Assembly: GCA_963677825.2 (NCBI GenBank)
Contig: CAXXEF010000001.1
Coordinates: 248,001 to 312,000 of the forward strand
DNA length: 64,000 nt
Direction: 5' to 3'
DNA from: Sporobacter sp963677825
GTDB lineage: Bacteria > Bacillota > Clostridia > Oscillospirales > Oscillospiraceae
Under the pieces are notes generated by a model. It was given only the letters and a program-made list of their open reading frames with translations. It was not told the origin of the DNA and searched no databases. The translations under genes were made by a program, and so were the position numbers. Shown here in pieces: positions 41,302 to 49,740 of the stretch (its first letter is position 1; each line of letters begins with the position of its first letter).

Positions 41302-43203
41302 ATGACGTGGCTGATGGACGCGTTAAACCAGCTGGGCGACACGATGTCGGCCGGCGGCGAAGCGCTGTCCTATGTGACAGCGGCAATCCGCATGATTCTG
41401 CCGCTGCTGGCGATTGTTGTCGTGTGGCGCTCGGTTAAGTCGCTGCTGCGCGGCACGACGGATCACGAGAATTGGGGATATTTATGTCTGCCAAACGGCT
41501 CGAAAATTGAGCTGAGCCACTGGGAGAATATTATCGGACGTGCACGCGCGTCCGACGTGCACCTTGAGTATCCAACGCTCTCGCGCAGCCACGCCGCCGT
41601 CATCCGTGACGAGCGCGGTGTCTGGCGCGTGTTCGATCTAAGATCAAAGGGCGGGGTGCTGCGTAACGGAAAGAGTGTGGACAAGTCCGCCGTCATTAAA
41701 AACGGGGACCTGCTAACACTTGGCGGTGTGCAGGTCGTGTTTACGACGATCAGCCGTGACGAACAGGTCGACGAAACCAGCGCGCGAACACGTCCGAACC
41801 GATTTGTCCGTCCGTCGGGCACATTGTGGTATTTGAGCGTTTTTCAGCTGCTTTTGACAGTACAGCTGCTTATCGCGACGGACGATGCGTACGCGTCGCC
41901 AATCGTGTTCGGCTTTGCCGCACTTATCGCCCTGATGTGGGTGGCGTTCGTATTAACGCGCGCGCTACAGCGGGTGGCGTTTGAGGTTGAGTCGCTGGCG
42001 TTCTTTCTGACAACGCTGGGTTTTGCCATCGTAGCCTCGGATGCGCCGGACACGCTCGTACGCCAGACGGTGCTGCTCGTCGTTGCCGTCGCGCTGTATT
42101 TCATACTTGGCTGGTTTTTGCGTGATCTGTCGCGCGCCGTCAAGATTCGATGGCCGGTTGCCGTCATCGGGCTGGCGCTGCTCGGAGTGACACTGATTAC
42201 AAGCGAAGCCATCCATGGCGCTAAAAACTGGCTGACCGTCATTGGTGTGACGTTCCAGCCGTCGGAATTTGTTAAGATTGCGTTTGTATTTGCCGGTGCG
42301 GCAACGCTAGACCGGCTATTTGCGCGGCGCAACCTCTATTTGTTCATCGCCTTTTCGGCGCTTTGCGTCGGGGTGTTGGCACTGATGGGCGACTTTGGAA
42401 CGGCGCTCGTGTTTTTTGTCACGTATCTCGTGATTGCCTTCATGCGTTCCGGCGATTTTACGACGATATTTCTCAGCGTCGGCGGCTCGGTGCTAGCCGG
42501 TTTTATGGCGGTGACGCTCAAGCCGGAGGTCGCGGACCGCTTTAAGTCATGGGGAAACGCGTGGGCCTATGCAAGCTCTTCCGGCTTTCAGCAGACGCGC
42601 GCCATGTCGGCCGCGGCAAGCGGCGGCTTGTTTGGCGTCGGCGCCGGAAACGGTTGGCTCGTGACGATTGTTGCGGCGCAAACGGATATGGTATTTGCTG
42701 TTCTTAGCGAGGAGCTGGGGCTGCTCGTGGCGCTGACGGCAGTAGTTACGCTCGTGGCACTGGGTGTCTATGTTGTGCGCGCGTCGGCGTCGGCGCGCAG
42801 TGCGTACTTTGCCATCGGTGCCGGCGCGGCGGCGGCGATCATGCTCATCCAAATGCTCCTCAATGTATTTGGATCGCTCGACATCCTGCCGTTCACGGGC
42901 GTGACGTTTCCGTTTGTTTCGACAGGCGGATCGAGCCTTATTGTCTGCTGGGGTCTGCTCGCGTTTATCAAGGCCATCGATACGCGGCGCGGCGCGAGCT
43001 TTGCCGTCAAAGCGCCGGTCAGCGTCACAAACAAGGCGCATCGCGCCGCCCGCCCGGCGCAATCGTCCGGACAGCGCACTTCTGACTATTCCGGCGAGCA
43101 GCCCGCTTACGAAGCCTACGACGAAGACGGCGATTACGGCGATCCATACGATGACGATGATGTATATGACGATGCGGCACAGACGTGGGAGGACGACCAA
43201 TGA
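41302..43203 (+). CDS. FHA domain fused to FtsW/RodA/SpoVE family glycan polymerase
   Basis: 633 residues from ATG 41302 (SD GAGGGG). One membrane helix near 30-45, a cytoplasmic FHA domain (about 55-150; GRARASDV, SRSHAAV and RNGKSV motifs), then about ten SEDS helices with GVTFQPSEFVKIAFV, GDFGTALVFF and PFVSTGGSSL, and an acidic C-terminal tail rich in Asp/Tyr. SEDS proteins polymerise lipid II; the FHA domain reads phosphothreonine, so kinase control is inferred. Stop overlaps the PBP start. Confidence 0.92.
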   Translation: MTWLMDALNQLGDTMSAGGEALSYVTAAIRMILPLLAIVVVWRSVKSLLRGTTDHENWGYLCLPNGSKIELSHWENIIGRARASDVHLEYPTLSRSHAAVIRDERGVWRVFDLRSKGGVLRNGKSVDKSAVIKNGDLLTLGGVQVVFTTISRDEQVDETSARTRPNRFVRPSGTLWYLSVFQLLLTVQLLIATDDAYASPIVFGFAALIALMWVAFVLTRALQRVAFEVESLAFFLTTLGFAIVASDAPDTLVRQTVLLVVAVALYFILGWFLRDLSRAVKIRWPVAVIGLALLGVTLITSEAIHGAKNWLTVIGVTFQPSEFVKIAFVFAGAATLDRLFARRNLYLFIAFSALCVGVLALMGDFGTALVFFVTYLVIAFMRSGDFTTIFLSVGGSVLAGFMAVTLKPEVADRFKSWGNAWAYASSSGFQQTRAMSAAASGGLFGVGAGNGWLVTIVAAQTDMVFAVLSEELGLLVALTAVVTLVALGVYVVRASASARSAYFAIGAGAAAAIMLIQMLLNVFGSLDILPFTGVTFPFVSTGGSSLIVCWGLLAFIKAIDTRRGASFAVKAPVSVTNKAHRAARPAQSSGQRTSDYSGEQPAYEAYDEDGDYGDPYDDDDVYDDAAQTWEDDQ

Positions 43204-44540
43204 AAAAAGTCAGCCGGCGCACCCGTGCGCTATGGCTTCTCACGGGGCTGATCGTCGTGTTGTTCCTCGTTTATGTCGTACGGCTTGCCGAAGGCGGACG
43301 GGCATGGTCGGCGTTCCCGTCAAACCGGAGCGTTTATGCCGACGGTGTGCTGAAGGTCGGTACGCTGACGGATCGAGACGGCGTTATGCTCGCCACCGTT
43401 GAAAACGGCGCTCGCGTTTACTCAGACGATTGGCTCACGCGCGTTTCAACTCTGCACGCCGTCGGCGACCAGGCCGGCAACATCGGTACCGGCGCGCTGA
43501 GTGCGTTCGCGTCGCGGCTGATCGGCTACAATTTTGTCACGGGTGTCTATTCGCGCACCGGCGCGGGTGAAACCGTCGCGCTCACGCTGGACGCCGAACT
43601 CAACCGCGCGGCGTACGCCGCGCTCGACGGGCGCAACGGTGTCGTCGGGGTGATGAATTACGAGACGGGGGAGATCGTCTGCATGGTTTCCGCGCCGTCG
43701 TACGACCCCAATGATCCGCCGGATCTGACGTCGGGTGCGTATGAAGGTGTTTACATCAACCGCTTCCTGTCGAGCACCTATTCGCCGGGCTCGACGTTCA
43801 AACTTGTCACGCTTGCCGCCGCGATCGATACGATCGACGATCTCAGTGATCGCGTATTTACCTGCGACGGCGGCCTTTACACGCAAGACGGTTACGTCGC
43901 TTGCACGGGCACGCACGGGGAACAGTCGATAGAAGACGCGCTCGCGAACTCCTGCAACAGTGCGTTCGGTGCACTTGCGCTTGAGCTTGGCGCGGACAAG
44001 CTCGCCGAATACGCCGATAAGCTCGGGCTGACCGAGCGCGGCGCGGTCGACGGTATCAAAACGGCGGCAGGCCGGTTTACCAAGGCCGACGACGAAACAG
44101 CCGATCTCGCCTGGTCGGGCATCGGGCAGTATGAGGATGCAGTGTGTCCGTATGCGATGCTGCGATACGTCGCCGCGATCGCGGGTGGCGGCGTCGCACC
44201 CCAGGCGCACTTGCTCAAACAATCGGGCCTTGGGTCGTTCTTCGGCGGCGGCGGTGAGCGGCTGCTCAGCGCTACAACAGCCGACGAAATTGCCGTGATG
44301 ATGAATTATAATGTATATAAGACTTACGGCAAGGACAATTTCCCCGGGCTTGAGCTGTACGCAAAGTCCGGGACGGCAGAAGTTGGCGGCGGCGCCGCGC
44401 CGCATGCGTGGTTCGTCGGGTTCATCACGAACGAGGACGCGCCGTATGCATTCGTCGTCGTCGTGGAAAACGGCGGCTCGGGCGCGCGCGTGGCAGGTCC
44501 GGTCGCGAACGCCGTATTACAGGCAGCTACTGCGGATTAA
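43200..44540 (+). CDS. Penicillin-binding protein (class B-type transpeptidase)
   Basis: 446 residues from ATG 43200 (SD GGGAGGA), overlapping the FtsW-like stop. One N-terminal membrane anchor, a short pedestal region and a transpeptidase domain with STFK (Ser198, Lys201), SCN (251-253) and KSGT (389-392). It resembles PbpA/PBP2 partners of SEDS polymerases, and the translational coupling suggests a dedicated pair. The compact size matches the PbpA type found next to FHA/RodA genes in actinobacteria and Clostridia. Confidence 0.93.
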   Translation: MKKVSRRTRALWLLTGLIVVLFLVYVVRLAEGGRAWSAFPSNRSVYADGVLKVGTLTDRDGVMLATVENGARVYSDDWLTRVSTLHAVGDQAGNIGTGALSAFASRLIGYNFVTGVYSRTGAGETVALTLDAELNRAAYAALDGRNGVVGVMNYETGEIVCMVSAPSYDPNDPPDLTSGAYEGVYINRFLSSTYSPGSTFKLVTLAAAIDTIDDLSDRVFTCDGGLYTQDGYVACTGTHGEQSIEDALANSCNSAFGALALELGADKLAEYADKLGLTERGAVDGIKTAAGRFTKADDETADLAWSGIGQYEDAVCPYAMLRYVAAIAGGGVAPQAHLLKQSGLGSFFGGGGERLLSATTADEIAVMMNYNVYKTYGKDNFPGLELYAKSGTAEVGGGAAPHAWFVGFITNEDAPYAFVVVVENGGSGARVAGPVANAVLQAATAD

Positions 44541-44549
44541 GGGGGCAGT

Positions 44550-44987
44550 ATGATTATCAGAGAAATCATCGATGCCGATTATGACGGCTTGATGCGGCTA
44601 TACACCCAGTTTAAAGGGGAGAAGATGCCGGATAAATCGGCGGCGAAAGCCGTATGGGAACACATCTTATCCGATCCCAATCACCACGTGATCGTCGCGG
44701 AGGAGAACGGGACGCTGGTTTCGACGTGCGTGTGCATTATTGTGCCGAATCTGACACATTACCAAGAACCGTACGCGCTGATTGAAAATGTCGTTACGGA
44801 CGCGGCGTATCGTAACAAGGGTTGCGCCACAGCGTGTCTGCAGTATGCCAAGACGTTGGCCGTAAATGCCGGCTGCTATAAAATGATGCTTCTAACCGGC
44901 TCAAAAGCGCCGGAAACACTGCGCTTTTATGAAAATGCCGGTTACAACTGCCACGACAAAACGGGCTTTATCCAGTGGCTTGAGTAA
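44550..44987 (+). CDS. GNAT family N-acetyltransferase
   Basis: 145 residues. Starts IIREIIDADYDGLMRLY; the acetyl-CoA loop is the NVVTDAAYRNKGCATACL stretch (about 81-98), followed by MMLLTGSKAPETLRFYENAGY. Substrate unknown. Starts nine bases after the PBP stop, so it is probably in the same operon. Confidence 0.9.
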   Translation: MIIREIIDADYDGLMRLYTQFKGEKMPDKSAAKAVWEHILSDPNHHVIVAEENGTLVSTCVCIIVPNLTHYQEPYALIENVVTDAAYRNKGCATACLQYAKTLAVNAGCYKMMLLTGSKAPETLRFYENAGYNCHDKTGFIQWLE

Positions 44988-45015
44988 GAGCGATCCGACG
45001 AAAGGAACAGACATT

Positions 45016-45729
45016 ATGACAGATCAATTCACCCGGACCCGCATGCTGCTCGGCCCTGACGGCATCGACAAGCTGCGCCGGTCGCGTGTGCTGCTGTTTG
45101 GCATCGGCGGCGTCGGCTCGTTCGCGGTCGAAGCGCTTGCCCGTGCCGGCGTCGGGCACGTGACGCTCGTCGATAACGATACGGTCGGCCTGACGAATCT
45201 CAACCGTCAGCTCGTCGCGCTGCATTCAACGCTCGGGCGCAAAAAGACAGAAGTGGCAGCCGAGCGCGTCCGCGACATCTGTCCGGACACGACCATCGAC
45301 ATACACGACGTGTTTGTTTCGCCGGAGACGATCTGGCAATTCGATTTCACGCAGTACGACTGTGTGCTCGATGCGATTGACAACGTCACTGCGAAGCTTC
45401 TGATCGCAGACGAATGCCGCAAGGCCGGCACAAAGCTTGTCAGCAGCATGGGAACAGGCAACAGGCTGGATCCGACGCGCATCACCGTATGCGACGTATA
45501 CGCCACATCCGGCGATCCGCTCGCGCGCATTATGCGTCGTGAGCTGCGCCGGATCGGGATTGAAAAACTCACCGTTGTGTGTTCCACAGAGCCGCCGCAT
45601 CCCGTTCTGGAAAGCGAGACGGAGCAGGGGCTGCCGAAATCGGTGCCGGGCAGCGTGTCGTTTGTGCCGCCGGTCGCCGGTATGACGCTCGCCGCCGTCG
45701 CCGTACGGTATCTCGTAAGGGGGGAGTAG
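45016..45729 (+). CDS. tcdA: tRNA threonylcarbamoyladenosine dehydratase (TcdA/ThiF-like E1 fold)
   Basis: 237 residues from ATG 45016 (SD AAAGGA). The Rossmann ATP-binding loop LFGIGGVGSFAVEALARAG, the DNDTVGLTNLNRQ motif and DAIDNVTAK belong to the TcdA (CsdL/YgdL) group, which cyclises t6A at position 37 of ANN-decoding tRNAs. The Cys in VVCSTEPP and the C-terminal SVSFVPPVAGM fit. Cytoplasmic. Confidence 0.93.
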   Translation: MTDQFTRTRMLLGPDGIDKLRRSRVLLFGIGGVGSFAVEALARAGVGHVTLVDNDTVGLTNLNRQLVALHSTLGRKKTEVAAERVRDICPDTTIDIHDVFVSPETIWQFDFTQYDCVLDAIDNVTAKLLIADECRKAGTKLVSSMGTGNRLDPTRITVCDVYATSGDPLARIMRRELRRIGIEKLTVVCSTEPPHPVLESETEQGLPKSVPGSVSFVPPVAGMTLAAVAVRYLVRGE

Positions 45730-45753
45730 AATTGTTAATTGGGAGTATTATTG

Positions 45754-46299
45754 ATGAGTAAGCATCGACGAATAAGATATAAAGATATAGTTCTCGTTTG
45801 CATAGCGATAATATGTGTATTATTAGTGATTGGCTTAATATTCTTGTTTAGAATCTTTCCGCCATCCATCTCAGAAAACAGAATGATGAGAGACTTTACT
45901 AAGGATAGGAACGAGATTCAGCTTATAACAAATTACTTAATTGAATTGCCTTATGCAGGGTTGTATGACAGTAATTCATACACACATGAGCGTGGAGAGA
46001 TTCAAATAACATCTAACGAGACGGGGGATGAGTTATTAATCATTGATGATCCGCAAGTAGTAAATGCTATTGAGTACTTGTTAAACAAGCGCGGGTATGA
46101 TGTTATACATAAGGGCGAAAACTATGTTCTATTTCAAAGGTGGTCATCGCTTGATGCAGGCAGAGGGGTTGCTTATTCACGGGATGGCGAAATTCCTCAT
46201 ATAGATTTTTTAGTGTACGCTAAGATTATTGAAGGAAACAATTGGTACTACTATGAATCGGATTTTAACAAATGGGAAATAGAGAATAGCAGTAACTAA
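45754..46299 (+). CDS. AT-rich orphan gene, single-pass membrane protein of unknown function
   Basis: 181 residues from ATG 45754 (GGGAG upstream). A basic N-terminus (KHRRIRYKD) is followed by one strong membrane helix (about 14-35) and a mixed polar domain outside. By eye the gene is clearly lower in GC than its neighbours, with many ATT, AAT, TTA and AGA codons, which points to recent acquisition. I recognise no family. It may depend on tcdA transcription, and a 15-bp hairpin follows at 46327-46363. Confidence 0.7.
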   Translation: MSKHRRIRYKDIVLVCIAIICVLLVIGLIFLFRIFPPSISENRMMRDFTKDRNEIQLITNYLIELPYAGLYDSNSYTHERGEIQITSNETGDELLIIDDPQVVNAIEYLLNKRGYDVIHKGENYVLFQRWSSLDAGRGVAYSRDGEIPHIDFLVYAKIIEGNNWYYYESDFNKWEIENSSN

Positions 46300-46326
46300 A
46301 AAACCTTTCTAGTATGCACGTAATGA

Positions 46327-46363
46327 AACAGCCACCGTGAAAGCGTGTTCACGGTGGTTGTTT
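46327..46363. terminator. Terminator between orphan gene and rhomboid-like gene
   Basis: AACAGCCACCGTGAA and TTCACGGTGGTTGTT pair over 15 positions with one G-T; T-rich on the plus strand, AT-rich on the minus. Confidence 0.75.
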
Positions 46364-46371
46364 GTAAGCGA

Positions 46372-47238
46372 TTACTTAAAATGTACGTGGTTATTGATGT
46401 GCTCGTTGCAAAAGGCGTGGTAGCCCTCACAGCGCGAGCAGTAGCGGAACTCCAGCTCGGGATGATCGGTGTCCGTCCGGCCGCACACGGAGCATTTGTG
46501 ACGATACGGTTTTGCCGCCTGCTCCTGCTTGACTTTACGCGCCGCCTTTCGGAAGTTGATCGCCGAGGGCGACGACCGCGCCCGGTAGGGACGCAGATAG
46601 CGCATCAAGTCTTCGCCGCAGAAAATCAAGAAGTTGAGCAGCGCCGCGACCGGCACGATAACGGCATAGTAATCGGCATTAATAAGGCTCGATATGATCG
46701 AGAAGAGGAAAAATCCGGCGTTGAGGAGTGCAAGCCATTTAATCTTGATGGGTATGACAAAGAACAGCAGCACACGCTGGTCGGGATAGAGCACGGCGAA
46801 CGCGAAGAACATCGACAAATTTAAAAATCCCGAGGTCAGAAATACTGTCGTGCCGGACACTGCCCAGACGATGAACGCGAACACAACGTGCAGCAGTACG
46901 CCGAGAATATAGTAGACGTTGAATTTCGCCATACCCCATTCTCGCTCCAGCGTTGAGCCGATGAAATAATAAAAGTAGAGCATAATAGCCGTAAAGAAGA
47001 TACTGGACGCCAAAGTAGATCCGCCGGCAGCGGGATAGAAAACCCACGTCACGAGCCGCCAGACCTCTCCGTGCAGGATGCGCGAGGGATCAAAGTTTAA
47101 CAGGTAAAACAACGATGTATTCGCCGCCGTCAGCAGAAAGACGGCTGCCGAGCCAATCACAATCACCAGCATCAGCCTGGGTATGCCGAAGCGGCGGTGC
47201 TGAAGGCAAAATTTGTCGATGGCCCGCATAATCGCTTT
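46372..47238 (-). CDS. Rhomboid-like membrane protein with C-terminal zinc-ribbon-type domain
   Basis: 288 residues from TTG 47238, seven bases after GGAGG. Six hydrophobic segments in the region 20-215 with rhomboid-like features: WRLVTWVFYP, YFIGSTLEREWGMAKFNVYY and LTSG. The catalytic His of the last core helix is not evident (VPVAALLNFLIF), so proteolysis is doubtful. The C-terminus has CSVCG, CSRC and FCNEH, followed by HVHF, a likely zinc-binding module. The protein may be a rhomboid pseudoprotease binding partner proteins. Monocistronic on the minus strand. Confidence 0.7.
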   Translation of the reverse strand, partial: KAIMRAIDKFCLQHRRFGIPRLMLVIVIGSAAVFLLTAANTSLFYLLNFDPSRILHGEVWRLVTWVFYPAAGGSTLASSIFFTAIMLYFYYFIGSTLEREWGMAKFNVYYILGVLLHVVFAFIVWAVSGTTVFLTSGFLNLSMFFAFAVLYPDQRVLLFFVIPIKIKWLALLNAGFFLFSIISSLINADYYAVIVPVAALLNFLIFCGEDLMRYLRPYRARSSPSAINFRKAARKVKQEQAAKPYRHKCSVCGRTDTDHPELEFRYCSRCEGYHAFCNEHINNHVHFK

Positions 47239-47345
47239 CAAGTGTATTCCTCCAATATAGTATTTACCAAAACAGTATAGCATGTTTTCACGATTAAGTT
47301 TAGACTGTTCACTAAAATTTTAAATCCGAACGCCGATAAAAAAGC

Positions 47346-47374
47346 TTGCAAACAGCGGATTTACATGGTAGTAT
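47346..47374 (+). promoter_or_regulatory. Sigma-A promoter of rplS
   Basis: TTGCAA (47346-47351), 17 bases, TAGTAT (47369-47374). Confidence 0.65.
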
Positions 47375-47379
47375 ATCAA

Positions 47380-47497
47380 AGCATTTACACAAGCGGCGAT
47401 AAAGCCGCTGGCGGCCGAAGTCCGGCCGCCTACCGAGTTATCATCTGGACGGTCCGCTGCAAACGCGCTTTGCATGAACGTCTTATGCGAAGGGAGG
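47380..47497 (+). promoter_or_regulatory. Structured leader of rplS, candidate L19 leader
   Basis: Hairpins: AGCGGC/GCCGCT (47392-47409), GGCGGCCG/CGGCCGCC (47410-47430), and an 8-bp stem CTTTGCAT/ATGCGAAG (47468-47492) that abuts the SD GGGAGG (47492-47497). Known L19 leaders in Firmicutes give autoregulation by L19; match to that family is not verified. Confidence 0.5.
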
Positions 47498-47505
47498 ATA
47501 AACAG

Positions 47506-47847
47506 TTGGATCTTATTAAAACGCTCAGCGATCAGTACCTCAAGCCCGAGCTGCCAAAGATGAACGTCGGCGATACCGTTCGTGTCACCGTGCGCGTCAA
47601 GGAAGGCAACCGCGAGAGAAATCAGGCTTATGAGGGTACGATCATCGCCAAGAAGCATGGCGGTATCAACGAAACGATCACCGTCCGCCGCATTTCCTAC
47701 AACGTCGGCTGCGAGAAGGTATTTCCCGTTCACTCGCCGACAATCGTCTCCGTTGAGACGGTTCGCCGCGGTAAAGTCCGTCGGGCCAAGCTCTACTATC
47801 TCAGAGGCCGTGTCGGTAAAAAAGCCAAGGTCAAGGAAAGAATCTAA
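47506..47847 (+). CDS. rplS: 50S ribosomal protein L19
   Basis: 113 residues from TTG 47506, eight bases after GGGAGG. The L19 sequence is clear: PELPKMNVGDTVRVTVRVKEG, QAYEGTIIAKKHGG, then SPTIVSVETVRRGKVRRAKLYYLRG. Upstream in-frame codons form the leader RNA, not protein. rplS followed by lepB, ylqF, rnhB and yraN is a conserved Firmicutes order. Confidence 0.96.
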   Translation: MDLIKTLSDQYLKPELPKMNVGDTVRVTVRVKEGNRERNQAYEGTIIAKKHGGINETITVRRISYNVGCEKVFPVHSPTIVSVETVRRGKVRRAKLYYLRGRVGKKAKVKERI

Positions 47848-47859
47848 CGCAAATTGTAC

Positions 47860-47886
47860 AAAAAAGGGGCGCAAGCCCCTTTTTTT
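47860..47886 (+). terminator. Rho-independent terminator of rplS
   Basis: GGGGC and GCCCC around GCAA, flanked by A-run and seven T. TATAAT at 47903-47908 follows and may be the -10 of lepB. Confidence 0.88.
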
Positions 47887-47943
47887 ACGCTTAAAGGCGG
47901 CGTATAATGAGGACAATTACTTTTAAGGCAAGAGGTTTCGTCA

Positions 47944-48603
47944 ATGGACGACAAAGAATTTGAACTCGATCACCGGCGACTTGATAAAGACGCCGTAAAT
48001 AATGCCGATGCACCGGAGACAACGTTTACAGTGATGCAGCCGAATCAGACGGGCGGAATGGAACTGTACGACTGGATTCAATGTTTTATTGCGGCGATCG
48101 TCATCGGCATCGTTCTGTTCGTTTTTGTCGGACGGATCATCGGTATTGACGGCTCCTCGATGCTCAATACATTGCGCAATGACGACAAGGTCGTTTTGTC
48201 GAATCTGTTTTTCACGCCGCATTATGGCGACATTGTCGTCGTAAAAATACCCAATGAGGTTAAGCCGCTCGTCAAGCGCGTCATCGCCGTCGGCGGCGAC
48301 ACGATTGACATCGACTTCATAACAGGCGACGTGACGATCAACGGTCAGCTAATCGACGAAAGCTATATCCGCGAACCGACACTGACGCGGGAGGATTTCG
48401 ACGGTCCGATAACTATTCCGGAGGGCTATATCTTCGTCATGGGGGACAACCGCAACCATTCGACGGACAGCCGCAGCAGCTACGTCGGGATTATCGACAC
48501 ACGTCAGGTGCTGGGTAAAGTGCTGCTTGTTGTGATCCCGGGGCCGGACGACGACGGTGGACGCAGCTGGTCGCGCTTCGGGTCTGTCTATACGACAGGC
48601 TGA
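47944..48603 (+). CDS. lepB: Signal peptidase I (first copy)
   Basis: 219 residues. Acidic N-terminus starting MDDKEFE, one membrane helix (about 45-65), catalytic Ser72 in GSSM and Lys111 in VKRVIAV, and the conserved GDNRNHSTDSR box. It cleaves signal peptides of exported proteins on the outer face of the membrane. ATG 47944 with AGAGG upstream. Closely related to the second copy downstream; their upstream terminator and -10 region also match. Confidence 0.95.
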   Translation: MDDKEFELDHRRLDKDAVNNADAPETTFTVMQPNQTGGMELYDWIQCFIAAIVIGIVLFVFVGRIIGIDGSSMLNTLRNDDKVVLSNLFFTPHYGDIVVVKIPNEVKPLVKRVIAVGGDTIDIDFITGDVTINGQLIDESYIREPTLTREDFDGPITIPEGYIFVMGDNRNHSTDSRSSYVGIIDTRQVLGKVLLVVIPGPDDDGGRSWSRFGSVYTTG

Positions 48604-48668
48604 ATCGGGCACGTCTCGCGCTTATAAAAATCCGGTCGTGCTGAAGCGTTGTTTTTCGACAGACCGAT

Positions 48669-48694
48669 AAAAAAGGGCATAGCCCCTTTTTTTT
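48669..48694 (+). terminator. Terminator of first lepB copy
   Basis: A-run, GGGC/GCCC around ATA, then eight T. TATAAT at 48709-48714 follows, mirroring the arrangement before the first lepB copy. Confidence 0.78.
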
Positions 48695-48757
48695 ATAAGC
48701 AAAATGTGTATAATCATAAGAAAGGCATTGCCGGTTGGACGAAAAGGGGTAGTCACG

Positions 48758-49738
48758 ATGGATGACAAAGAATTCGATTATGACCTGTTTGAAATAGAAT
48801 ACGGCGTCAATCTCCGTGGTGACGATATCGACCTTGACGAGCTGCTTAAAGAAGTTAACGACATTATCGGCGAGCCGGACGAGACAATGCCGTCGGCTGC
48901 CGACGAGATGCCGATACCAACGCCTGCGCCGTATGAAGAGCCGCCGCGTCGTCAGACCTCGGCACGTCCGGCACCGAAGAAACCCGCCGCACGTGCACCA
49001 AAGCACGAAGCCAGCCCGGCGAAACGCCGAGAGGTTAAGCAGGCGGCACGACGTCCGGTAAGGCCGGTGAATCCGCGGATCGACGCAGCCGAGCGTTTCG
49101 CCGACACGGAACAGGCGATTGAACGCAAGCCAGACGACGGCGCGCCGATAAAACAGCAGGCAGCTAAAAAGTCCGGCTCAATAATGAATCTGTTCGACTG
49201 GCTGCAATGCATCGTTTCGGCAGTGCTTGTCGGCATTTTGGTTTTTGTCTTCGTCGGGCGTGTTATCGGCGTTGAAGGAAAATCGATGCTCGACACGCTT
49301 CAAAACACGGACAGGATCGTCATGTCCAACCTGCTCTACCAGCCGCGCTACGGCGATATTGTGGTGCTTAAAACCGAGACATACGGCGACACGCCGCTGG
49401 TCAAGCGTGTTATTGCCGTTGCCGGTGAAACAATCGATATCGACTTTGATACTGGCGACGTAATGATCGACGGGCAGGTCATTATTGAAAACTATATTAA
49501 ATCCGCAACACTGACGCGCGAAGACTTTGAAGGCCCGGTTACCGTGCCCGAGGGATTTGTGTTTGTCATGGGCGATAACCGCAACGAATCGACCGACAGC
49601 CGCGACGACCGCGTCGGTCTGGTCGATACGCGCGAGATATTAGGTAAAGTACTTTTCGTCATCATTCCGGGACCGGACGCCGATGGCCATCGCGACTGGA
49701 GCCGGCTGGGTTCGGTGTACCGAGAGCCGGAGGCGTAA
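48758..49738 (+). CDS. lepB: Signal peptidase I (second copy, extended N-terminus)
   Basis: 326 residues from ATG 48758 (SD AAGGGG). It starts MDDKEFD like copy one, then has a cytoplasmic tail of about 140 residues rich in Pro, Ala, Arg and acidic residues, one membrane helix (about 150-170), catalytic Ser176 in GKSM and Lys216 in VKRVIAV, and GDNRNESTDSR. Active sites are intact in both copies. The long tail may bind a partner or modulate localisation. Confidence 0.94.
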   Translation: MDDKEFDYDLFEIEYGVNLRGDDIDLDELLKEVNDIIGEPDETMPSAADEMPIPTPAPYEEPPRRQTSARPAPKKPAARAPKHEASPAKRREVKQAARRPVRPVNPRIDAAERFADTEQAIERKPDDGAPIKQQAAKKSGSIMNLFDWLQCIVSAVLVGILVFVFVGRVIGVEGKSMLDTLQNTDRIVMSNLLYQPRYGDIVVLKTETYGDTPLVKRVIAVAGETIDIDFDTGDVMIDGQVIIENYIKSATLTREDFEGPVTVPEGFVFVMGDNRNESTDSRDDRVGLVDTREILGKVLFVIIPGPDADGHRDWSRLGSVYREPEA

Positions 49739-49740
49739 CG

